This document shows, one piece after another, positions 26,407 through 32,072 of a stretch of DNA of 32,072 bases. Source of the stretch: Desulfobulbaceae bacterium UBA5173 (lineage in GTDB: Bacteria > Desulfobacterota > Desulfobulbia > Desulfobulbales > Desulfobulbaceae); the NCBI GenBank assembly GCA_002413355.1, contig DHWV01000010.1, forward strand, positions 1 through 32,072. Direction: 5' to 3'. The notes beneath the pieces are model-generated. The model made no database searches. It saw only the letters and a list, made by a program, of their open reading frames with translations, and was not told where the DNA came from. The translations under genes and the position numbers were made by a program. Every line of letters starts with the position of its first letter. Within the stretch, counting starts at the first letter, position 1.

Positions 26407-27287
26407 AAGAGCTTGCCCTGCTTGCTCCAGCCAAGATCAATCTGTATTTGAAAATTCTTGGTCGGCGGCCTGACGGATATCATGAGCTGGATACGCTCAT
26501 GCAGAAGGTTGCGCTCTATGATGAATTGGAACTGATGCTGACGGACGTGCCAGACATACGTCTCCTCTGCCCAGATGCCAACTTGCCGGAGAATGAAGAT
26601 AATATCGTTTTCCGGGCTGCACAGCTTTTCCTGTCTCAAACCAGCATCAGTGCGCAAGGGATACAGATCGTCCTGCGCAAGCGTATTCCGCTGGCGGCTG
26701 GTTTGGGCGGCGGGTCCAGCGATGCAGCGGCAGTACTAAAAGGGTTGAACCAGCTACTGGCCGCTGGCTGCTCGACAGAAGAATTGGCCGCAATGGCGGT
26801 TCAGCTCGGTGCGGATGTGCCGTTCTTTGTTTATGATTTGCCTGCGGCGTGGGCAGGTGGCATCGGTGATCGGCTGGAAGCTGCCGAACCATTGCGGGGC
26901 GTTACAGTGCTGTTAGTCAATCCAGGCATTGCGGTCTCGACTAAATGGGCCTATGAAACTTTTTCGCAGGCCGCCGGGAGAATTGCATTGACAGCGGCGG
27001 AAAAACAGTTTAATTTGTCTATTTTTTCTGTCGAATCGGGCAGCATTCCGCGCATTTTTCAGCCGGAGATGCTGCATAATGATCTTGAAGTTGTCACAGC
27101 GGCAACATACAGCCAGATCAGTGCGCTGAAACAGCGGCTGCTGACGACTGGAGCTGTAGGAGCGATGATGTCCGGCTCCGGCTCCACCGTGTTCGGACTC
27201 TTTCGCGACGCGGCGGCAGCGCAAGCCTGCTGGCATGAACTGAAAAAAGAATACGGACAGACCTTTTTGGTTGAGCCGCTGTGTTGA
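26403..27287 (+). CDS. ispE: 4-diphosphocytidyl-2-C-methyl-D-erythritol kinase (IspE)
   Basis: IspE phosphorylates CDP-ME in the non-mevalonate isoprenoid pathway. The 294-aa GHMP kinase has APAKINLYLKILGRRPDGYHEL at its start (Lys11 and the GYHEL substrate region). The ATP-binding glycine-rich loop GLGGGSSDAA is at 100-109, LGADVPFF carries the catalytic Asp, and MSGSGSTVFGLF is near the C-terminus. ATG 26403 overlaps the stop of the upstream binding-protein gene; the in-frame ATG at 26370 is upstream of the conserved start and unlikely. tRNA-Gln and prs follow, an order (ispE-tRNA-Gln-prs-rplY-pth) shared by many deltaproteobacteria. Confidence 0.95.
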   Translation: MKELALLAPAKINLYLKILGRRPDGYHELDTLMQKVALYDELELMLTDVPDIRLLCPDANLPENEDNIVFRAAQLFLSQTSISAQGIQIVLRKRIPLAAGLGGGSSDAAAVLKGLNQLLAAGCSTEELAAMAVQLGADVPFFVYDLPAAWAGGIGDRLEAAEPLRGVTVLLVNPGIAVSTKWAYETFSQAAGRIALTAAEKQFNLSIFSVESGSIPRIFQPEMLHNDLEVVTAATYSQISALKQRLLTTGAVGAMMSGSGSTVFGLFRDAAAAQACWHELKKEYGQTFLVEPLC

Positions 27288-27311
27288 AACAACGGCAGTC
27301 CGACGCATTAT
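27284..27311 (+). promoter_or_regulatory. Possible promoter for tRNA-Gln and prs
   Basis: TTGAAA (27284-27289, 5 of 6) and CATTAT (27306-27311, 4 of 6) are spaced by 16 bp, and the -10 ends 20 bp before the tRNA. The -35 overlaps the ispE stop. Read-through from ispE is an alternative. Confidence 0.35.
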
Positions 27312-27331
27312 TGCTGCGCAGAAATCAAGGA

Positions 27332-27406
27332 TGGGGTGTCGTCAAGCGGTAAGACACAAGGTTTTGATCCTTGCATTCGGGGGTTCGAATCCTCCCGCCC
27401 CAGCCA
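27332..27406 (+). tRNA. tRNA-Gln (anticodon TTG)
   Basis: The acceptor stem TGGGGTG pairs with CGCCCCA (one T-G). The anticodon stem CAAGG/CCTTG holds the loop TTTTGAT, giving anticodon TTG. The T arm is GGGGG-TTCGAAT-CCTCC. The discriminator is G, and the 3' CCA is encoded (27404-27406). At 75 nt it is a standard Gln tRNA. Confidence 0.96.
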
Positions 27407-27436
27407 TCTTCTGTTCCAACCCTGTGAGACCCTGAG

Positions 27437-28378
27437 ATGCCCAACATAATGAAGGTGTTCACCGGCAACGCCAACCCGGAAATCGCCCGGGAAATCTGCA
27501 ACTATCTGGACATGCCTTTGTCCAGTGCCGAGGTGAAGAAATTCAGCGACGGCGAGATTTCCGTGGAGATCGGGGAAAACGTGCGCGGCACTGATGTCTT
27601 CGTCATCCAGCCGACCTGTACGCCGGTCAATGACCATCTGATGGAGCTGCTGATCATGATTGATGCCCTGCGCCGGGCATCGGCGCGGCGGATCACAGCG
27701 GTCATGCCGTATTATGGCTACGCCCGTCAGGACCGTAAAACCCGCCCGCGTGTGCCGATTACGGCCAAGGCTGTGGCGGAGATGCTGATGGCGGTCGGTA
27801 CGAGAAGAGCGTTGTGCATGGATCTGCATGCAAGCCAAATTCAGGGGTTTTTCAACATTCCGGTTGACCATCTTTATTCCTCGCCGGTGATGCTGGAGTA
27901 CATCCGCAAAAATCTGGATGATGACGTGGTCATGGTCTCGCCTGACGCAGGCGGCGTGGAGCGCACCCGCGCTTTTGCCAAACGGCTCAATGCCGACCTC
28001 GCCATTATTGACAAGCGGCGTGAGCGGGCCAACGAGTGCGAAGCGATGAACGTCATTGGCAATGTGAAAGGCAAGACAGCCATCCTGCTCGATGACATGG
28101 TCGATACTGCGGGCACACTCTGCGGTGCTGCGGCTAAACTGAAGGAAAACGGGGCTAAGGAAGTTCACGCCTGCTGCTCGCACGCAGTGCTCTCCGGCCC
28201 GGCACTTGAACGGCTCAATGCCTCAGAGATCAAATCCTTGGTCGTAACCAACTCTATTCCCTTGCGCGACAAGGCCGAACGCTGCGACCGGATTGTGGTG
28301 CTGCCTGTAGGTGAGCTGCTGGGCGAGGCGATCAGCCGCATCCATTCGGAAGACTCGGTCAGCTACCTCTTTGTATGA
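27437..28378 (+). CDS. prs: Ribose-phosphate pyrophosphokinase (PRPP synthetase)
   Basis: Prs makes PRPP from ribose-5-phosphate and ATP for nucleotide, His, Trp and NAD synthesis. The 313-aa length is standard. Family marks are KKFSDGEISVEIGENVRG, the RQDRKTRPR flexible loop, DLHASQIQGFF, VSPDAGGVERTRAFA and the PRPP-binding loop DDMVDTAGTL. ATG 27437 lies 30 bp after tRNA-Gln with only a weak TGAGA before it. A terminator follows at 28398-28432. Confidence 0.97.
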   Translation: MPNIMKVFTGNANPEIAREICNYLDMPLSSAEVKKFSDGEISVEIGENVRGTDVFVIQPTCTPVNDHLMELLIMIDALRRASARRITAVMPYYGYARQDRKTRPRVPITAKAVAEMLMAVGTRRALCMDLHASQIQGFFNIPVDHLYSSPVMLEYIRKNLDDDVVMVSPDAGGVERTRAFAKRLNADLAIIDKRRERANECEAMNVIGNVKGKTAILLDDMVDTAGTLCGAAAKLKENGAKEVHACCSHAVLSGPALERLNASEIKSLVVTNSIPLRDKAERCDRIVVLPVGELLGEAISRIHSEDSVSYLFV

Positions 28379-28397
28379 CAATTTTGCTGAAAAACGT

Positions 28398-28432
28398 CGG
28401 CAGGAGCTGCTTACTCGCTCTGCCGCCTTTTT
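28398..28432 (+). terminator. Rho-independent terminator after prs
   Basis: CGGCAG (28398-28403) plus AGC pair with GCT plus CTGCCG (28420-28425), with a single bulged G. GCC and a TTTTT run (28428-28432) follow. rplY starts 35 bp downstream. Confidence 0.72.
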
Positions 28433-28467
28433 CTTGACACTTTCTCGATGAAAGGGAGAACAACACG

Positions 28468-29025
28468 ATGATTCAGGTGAACATGCCGGCTGCCAAGCGG
28501 ACGGTTTTCGGAAAAGGCGAGTGTCGGCGGCTGCGCGTGGCCAAGAAGACTCCGGCGGTGGTGTACAGCAAGGGCGATGTCGCTCTGCCGCTCCAGTTTG
28601 AGGCAGCGGTGCTGCATAAGGATCTGCTCTTTATTCACGGCCGCAACGCGGTGGTCACGCTGAAGATCGAGGGTGACGAAAAAGCTGAGCGTCATGTGGT
28701 GGTGCAGGAAATTCAAAAGGCTCCAACAGTCGAGCAGGTGCTGCATGTGGATTTTCTGGAGATCGAACTGGACAAGCCGGTGAGCTTGAATGTTCCGCTG
28801 CGCTTGACCGGCGTGGCTAGGGGCGTGGAGTTCGGCGGCGAGCTGACCGTATCCAAGGAAAGCGTTGTGCTGCGCGGCTGCCCGCTGGACATTCCCGACG
28901 AGATCGTGGCGGACATCACTTCGTTGGATAAGGGCGGCAAGGGGCTTACCTGTGCTGACCTGACCATTCCTGCCAATATCCAGCTGCTGGATAATCCAGC
29001 GCAGGTGTGCGCGGTGGTCATCTGA
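28468..29025 (+). CDS. rplY: 50S ribosomal protein L25 (Ctc/TL5 type)
   Basis: L25 binds 5S rRNA. The 185-aa form is the long Ctc/TL5 version with an N-terminal 5S-binding barrel (from GKGECRRLRVAKKTPAVVYSK) and a C-terminal beta domain (VSLNVPLRLTGVARGVEFGGELTV, then CPLDIPDEIVADIT). Such forms occur in many Gram-negatives outside the enterics. GGGAG (28454-28458) lies 9 bases before the ATG. A strong terminator separates it from pth. Confidence 0.95.
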   Translation: MIQVNMPAAKRTVFGKGECRRLRVAKKTPAVVYSKGDVALPLQFEAAVLHKDLLFIHGRNAVVTLKIEGDEKAERHVVVQEIQKAPTVEQVLHVDFLEIELDKPVSLNVPLRLTGVARGVEFGGELTVSKESVVLRGCPLDIPDEIVADITSLDKGGKGLTCADLTIPANIQLLDNPAQVCAVVI

Positions 29026-29073
29026 CGTGGCGCGTGGGGGCGGTTTACGAACCGTCCTTGCAGAGATGTTCTT

Positions 29074-29110
29074 AAACCGGAAGAAGGCCTTGCTTTCTTC
29101 CGGTTTTTTT
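29074..29110 (+). terminator. Rho-independent terminator between rplY and pth
   Basis: AAACCGGAAGA (29074-29084) pairs perfectly with TCTTCCGGTTT (29096-29106), followed by TTTT. A smaller hairpin CGGTT-tacg-AACCG lies just upstream (29041-29054). The pth start is only 16 bp past the T-run, so the element may act as an attenuator. Confidence 0.85.
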
Positions 29111-29126
29111 ATTTGTGGACAACACG

Positions 29127-29717
29127 ATGAGCGGATATTTGATCGTCGGCTTGGGTAACCCCGGCCTGGACTATGCGCTGACTCGGCACAACGCGGGCTT
29201 TCTTGCCTTGGATTACATCGCTGACCAGCAGGGCTGGCCCCTGAATGCGGAAAAATGGCAGGGCATATGCGGCAGCGGGCGGCTGGGCGAGGCGCGGATT
29301 TTCCTGCTCAAGCCGCAGACCTACATGAACCGCTCCGGCGAATGTGTGATCCGCTTGGCCGACTTTCATCGCATCGGGCCGGAACAGATTCTGGTGCTGC
29401 ATGACGACCTTGATCTGCCGTCTGGCAAAATCAAGGTGACAGCCAAAGGCGGGGCAGGGGGGCATAACGGCATCCGCTCGCTGATCCAGCATCTTGGCAC
29501 AGCAGATTTCGTCCGCCTGAAAATCGGCATAGGCCGCCCACCGCGCAACGAGGAAGGCCAAGGAATGCCGGTGGAACGCTACGTCCTTTCTGCCTTCAGC
29601 GAGGGGGAGCTGGCCCTATTTAACGAGCGGCTGCCGCTGATCAGCGAGGCGGTTGAGCTGTTCATCCGTCACGGCGCGGCCCAGTGCATGAACCAAATCA
29701 ATGGCCGTTCCGTATGA
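29127..29717 (+). CDS. pth: Peptidyl-tRNA hydrolase
   Basis: Pth frees tRNAs from prematurely dropped peptidyl-tRNAs. The 196-aa protein has LIVGLGNPG at the start with Asn11, the catalytic His21 in LTRHNAGF, LKPQTYMNRSG, Asp93 in LHDDLDLP, and GGHNGIRS, all as in E. coli Pth. ATG 29127 gives the standard N-terminus; a GTG at 29115 would add four residues and sit 4 bp from the terminator T-run. No strong Shine-Dalgarno is seen; only GGA lies 7-8 bases upstream. The rplY-pth pairing is common. Confidence 0.95.
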   Translation: MSGYLIVGLGNPGLDYALTRHNAGFLALDYIADQQGWPLNAEKWQGICGSGRLGEARIFLLKPQTYMNRSGECVIRLADFHRIGPEQILVLHDDLDLPSGKIKVTAKGGAGGHNGIRSLIQHLGTADFVRLKIGIGRPPRNEEGQGMPVERYVLSAFSEGELALFNERLPLISEAVELFIRHGAAQCMNQINGRSV

Positions 29718-29750
29718 ATAGCATTGATTCGATCTTTCACTTTCCTTGAT

Positions 29751-29784
29751 TTGCCAAGCGGATAAAAATATGGTATTTTATCCG
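29751..29784 (+). promoter_or_regulatory. Putative carD promoter with overlapping inverted repeat
   Basis: TTGCCA (29751-29756, 5 of 6) and TATTTT (29774-29779, 4 of 6) are 17 bp apart. A perfect 9-bp inverted repeat, CGGATAAAA (29759-29767) / TTTTATCCG (29776-29784), covers the spacer and the -10. It could be an operator; a weak terminator for pth is the other reading, but the bases after it are GCTGGAGCTG before any T-run. Confidence 0.4.
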
Positions 29785-29836
29785 GCTGGAGCTGTTTTTC
29801 ACTTTTGTCTGCATATTGCGGTCAGCCGGAGGCATC

Positions 29837-30340
29837 ATGAGCGAAGTCAAGGAAAAAGTCAGATTCGCAGCAGGCGACATGGCCGTTTATCCCACCCACG
29901 GAGTCGGCCAAATTGAAACCATCAGGGTGCAGAAGATCGGCGGGATTGATCAGACGTTCTATGTTCTCAAACTGCTGGAAAGCGGGATGACGATTATGAT
30001 CCCGACCACAAGCAGCGGGAATGCCGGTCTCAGGCCGGTGATCTCTACCAGCGAGGTCAAGCGTGTGGAAGACATCCTCAAGGACCGGGAGGGCAAAATC
30101 AGCACCCAGACGTGGAACCGCCGCTACCGCGATTACATGGACAAAATCAAGACCGGTTCGGCCTTTGAGGTGGCAGTGGTGCTGCGCGACCTGCTCGTAC
30201 TGAAAGGCGACAAAGAACTGTCCTACGGCGAGCGGAAGATGATGGACACGGCCAGAAACCTGCTTGTCCGCGAGTTGTCTGTGGCCCGGCAGATGGACGA
30301 AGAAATAGTCGAGCAGCAGCTTGAGGAGCTGTTCGCCTAA
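29837..30340 (+). CDS. carD: CarD/CdnL-family transcriptional regulator
   Basis: CarD-like proteins bind the RNA polymerase beta subunit and stabilise open promoter complexes, often at rRNA and housekeeping promoters. The 167-aa protein has the Tudor-like RNAP-interaction domain at its start (AGDMAVYPTHGVGQIETI, then MTIMIPT) and a helical C-terminal domain (RRYRDYMDKIKTGSAFEVA, LSYGERKMMDTARNLLVREL). GGAGG (29828-29832) lies 4 bases before ATG 29837; an upstream start at 29816 lacks support. It abuts rluD with no gap (TAA then ATG). Confidence 0.93.
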   Translation: MSEVKEKVRFAAGDMAVYPTHGVGQIETIRVQKIGGIDQTFYVLKLLESGMTIMIPTTSSGNAGLRPVISTSEVKRVEDILKDREGKISTQTWNRRYRDYMDKIKTGSAFEVAVVLRDLLVLKGDKELSYGERKMMDTARNLLVRELSVARQMDEEIVEQQLEELFA

Positions 30341-31285
30341 ATGGCTGATGCAGCCCGGCTATTCCGGGTTACCCCTCAAGATGTCGGGCGGCGGCTCGAT
30401 CATTATTTGGTGCGCTGTCAGCCGGAGCAGAGCCGTTCCAGCCTTGACCGGCTGATCCGCTCCGGCGCAGTGCTGGTGAACGGCGGGGCGGTCAAGCCCG
30501 GCTGCAAGCTGCGGGCGGGCGACAGCGTCGCGGTCACGCTGCCTGTGCCTGACGCGCCTACAGCCGAGGGCAAGATTGAGCCGCAGCCGGTTGATTTTCA
30601 CATCATTCATGAGGACGAGCATCTGGCAGTGATCAGCAAGCCGCCGGGCTTGGTTGTCCATCCCGCAGCCGGTCATGCTGACGGCACTTTAGTCAACGGC
30701 CTGCTCCACCGCTACAGCGAGCTGGAGATTCTCGACGGCGAGCGACCCGGTCTTGTCCACCGTCTTGACAAAGACACCTCCGGCATCATGCTTGCTGCCC
30801 GCACCGAGGCCATGCACCGCCTGCTTTCCGCCGCCTTCAAGGAGCGGCAGATCCGCAAAACCTACCACGCCCTCCTCGTGCGCAGCCCGGCTGCCGATGC
30901 TGGCCGGATTGACGCGCCCATTGGCAGGCATCCGGTCAACCGGCAGAAAATGGCGGTGCGCCAGCGCGATGGCCGCCCTGCGGTGACGAACTGGCGGATT
31001 CTGGAACGCTTCCGCAACGGCTGCTGTTTTGCCGAAATCGCCATTGAAACCGGGCGCACACACCAGATCCGGGTGCATCTCTCGTCTATCGGCGCGCCGG
31101 TGCTGGGCGACAGCCTCTACGGCGGCAAAAGCCAGACCGTGCAGGCGGAACGCCAGCTGCTCCACGCCTCAGAACTGGCTTTCATGCATCCGGCTGACGG
31201 CCACGCCTGCCGCTTCACCGCCTCACTCTGGCCGGACATGCAGGCCGTGCTCGACCTGCTGCGGGAGCAGTTCCGCCTTGCCTGA
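30341..31285 (+). CDS. RluD-family 23S rRNA pseudouridine synthase
   Basis: The 314-aa RluA-family enzyme has an N-terminal S4 RNA-binding domain (RRLDHYLVRCQPEQSRSSLD, then VLVNGGAVKPGCKL). Its catalytic domain has Asp143 in the HRLDKDTSG motif, plus KTYHALLVR and GRTHQIRVHL. Family knowledge points to 23S rRNA uridines (RluD-like 1911/1915/1917), but RluC-type or other specificity cannot be excluded. It starts directly after the carD stop and overlaps the coaE start by 8 nt, giving a tight carD-rluD-coaE unit. Confidence 0.92.
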   Translation: MADAARLFRVTPQDVGRRLDHYLVRCQPEQSRSSLDRLIRSGAVLVNGGAVKPGCKLRAGDSVAVTLPVPDAPTAEGKIEPQPVDFHIIHEDEHLAVISKPPGLVVHPAAGHADGTLVNGLLHRYSELEILDGERPGLVHRLDKDTSGIMLAARTEAMHRLLSAAFKERQIRKTYHALLVRSPAADAGRIDAPIGRHPVNRQKMAVRQRDGRPAVTNWRILERFRNGCCFAEIAIETGRTHQIRVHLSSIGAPVLGDSLYGGKSQTVQAERQLLHASELAFMHPADGHACRFTASLWPDMQAVLDLLREQFRLA

Positions 31286-31892
31286 GCTGATCGGCATCAC
31301 CGGCGGCATTGGTTCCGGCAAAAGCCGTGCCTGTCAATATTTAGCTGAATTGAGCGGCTGGCCGCTGCTCGATCTTGATCAAATTTGTCGGCAATTGCTC
31401 CTGCCGAAAGCGCAGGGCTGGCTGGCCTTGCAAAAGCTGCTGCCCGCAGATTTTTTCAAGGCCAATGGCGAGCTGAACCGCCCCAAGCTGCGCGAGGCAA
31501 TTTTTGCTGATGCTGACCTGCGGCGGCAGATTGACAGCCTGCTGCATCCGTTGGCCAAACAGGAAATGACGGCGCAGGCCGCCCGGCTGAATGCGCCGCT
31601 GGTTCTGGCGGAAATCCCCCTGCTTTTCGAGGCGGGCTGGCAGGACAGCGTCAGCCAGATCGTGGTTGTTTATGCCGACGAGGCCGTGCGTCTGCGGCGG
31701 ATCATGGAGCGCGATCAGGTCAGCGAAGAGCAGGCCCGGCTGGCAATAGCCGCGCAGATGCCGCTGGAGGACAAAGCCCGGATGGCTGATCATCTGATCG
31801 ATAATTCAGGAGACTGGGAGATTACTTGCGGCCAGCTAAGGCAGGCAGTAAAAAAGATTGATCGTGGACTAAATCCGTTGACTGTTGATTAA
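31278..31892 (+). CDS. coaE: Dephospho-CoA kinase (CoaE)
   Basis: CoaE phosphorylates dephospho-CoA in the last step of CoA synthesis. The P-loop GITGGIGSGKS is at residues 6-16. LLDLDQICRQLL follows, as does HPLAKQEM and the PLLFEAGW motif, all usual for the family. Length is 204 aa, a normal size. No ATG or GTG sits at the expected position; TTG 31278, overlapping the rluD stop by 8 nt, gives the standard N-terminus. GGGAG is 12 bases upstream, so initiation may rely on coupling. Confidence 0.92.
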   Translation: MPELIGITGGIGSGKSRACQYLAELSGWPLLDLDQICRQLLLPKAQGWLALQKLLPADFFKANGELNRPKLREAIFADADLRRQIDSLLHPLAKQEMTAQAARLNAPLVLAEIPLLFEAGWQDSVSQIVVVYADEAVRLRRIMERDQVSEEQARLAIAAQMPLEDKARMADHLIDNSGDWEITCGQLRQAVKKIDRGLNPLTVD

Positions 31893-31998
31893 GTGCTGTC
31901 TGGATATCGCCAGTTATAGCCAAAGCAATATAAAATGCATAGTGAATTGTGATAGCATGCTGGCTCATTTTCACCCCCCAGCAAGAAGAGGACGGGGG

Positions 31999-32072
31999 AA
32001 AAAAAAAAACACAACCACCCACCACGAACACAACCAAAAATAAACACAAAAACAAAAAAACAAAAAAAAAAC
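31999..32072. other. Low-complexity A/C tail, probable contig-end artefact
   Basis: From 31999 to the end, 74 bases contain only one G and one T; all others are A or C, with long A-runs. This is unlike anything else in the window and resembles low-quality read-through at an assembly end. The 31893-31998 stretch after coaE holds a short CTGG/CCAG hairpin and no convincing gene. Confidence 0.75.

Noticed and set aside
28434..28439. TTGACA just after the prs terminator as an rplY promoter
   Set aside because: The -10 position reads a purine-rich Shine-Dalgarno region with no TATAAT-like hexamer.
31822..31967. Small minus-strand frame (about 48 residues) convergent with coaE, preceded by GGGGGGTG
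   Set aside because: It overlaps the coaE end by 71 bp, resembles no family I know, and its upstream extension runs into the artefactual tail.

Overview
The window is a gene-dense, moderately high-GC stretch of a Gram-negative anaerobe. The gene set fits Desulfobacterota, most likely Desulfobulbales, with cable-bacterium relatives possible. It includes a deltaproteobacterial-type CobT, an LPS heptosyltransferase II, a radical-SAM protein of the alternative haem pathway (AhbD-like), bacteriohemerythrin, MobB, an orphan PhnD-like binding protein, and a CarD/RluD/CoaE tail. This placement is inferred from gene content and residue patterns, not from a phylogeny. The last ~74 bases are almost pure A/C and look like a contig-end artefact.

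Layout. Bases 1-307 hold two related AA-loop hairpins and an AT-rich leader. 308-2286 (+) is the cobT-cobS pair for the last steps of cobalamin assembly. 2382-2792 (+) is a bacteriohemerythrin with its own likely promoter and a terminator. 2922-17133 (+) is dominated by signal transduction. It opens with a Cache/PAS/HK/REC/HPt hybrid kinase overlapping mobB, followed by an iron-dependent alcohol dehydrogenase. A second hybrid kinase of the same architecture comes next, then three REC proteins with different outputs: zinc ribbon plus degenerate DHp-like tail, PATAN/DUF4388, and PAS-PAS-GGDEF. waaF overlaps the end of the run. 17130-24649 is on the minus strand. Read in the direction of transcription it runs: AhbD-like radical SAM, an AT-rich HEPN-like orphan, hemE, an HD-domain protein, an MBL hydrolase, an OmpA/VWA-like lipid- or wall-associated protein, a double zinc-ribbon protein, tRNA-His (with a clear promoter and terminator), and a zinc-site-depleted MDR dehydrogenase. 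24804-31892 (+) returns to housekeeping: UspA, PhnD-like SBP, ispE, tRNA-Gln, prs, rplY, pth, carD, rluD and coaE.

How the genes work together. The most interesting block is 8691-16090. One membrane-bound hybrid kinase ends in an HPt domain and is followed by three single-REC proteins with no DNA-binding output. This looks like a branched phosphorelay feeding a c-di-GMP cyclase, a PATAN adaptor and a novel zinc-ribbon/REC/DHp-like scaffold. Both hybrid kinases share an unusual ~22-residue insertion inside their receiver domains. The HemE/AhbD neighbourhood hints at a haem route that joins the classical and alternative pathways. Several leaders (tRNA-His, carD, rplY-pth) carry dyads or terminators that suggest local regulation.
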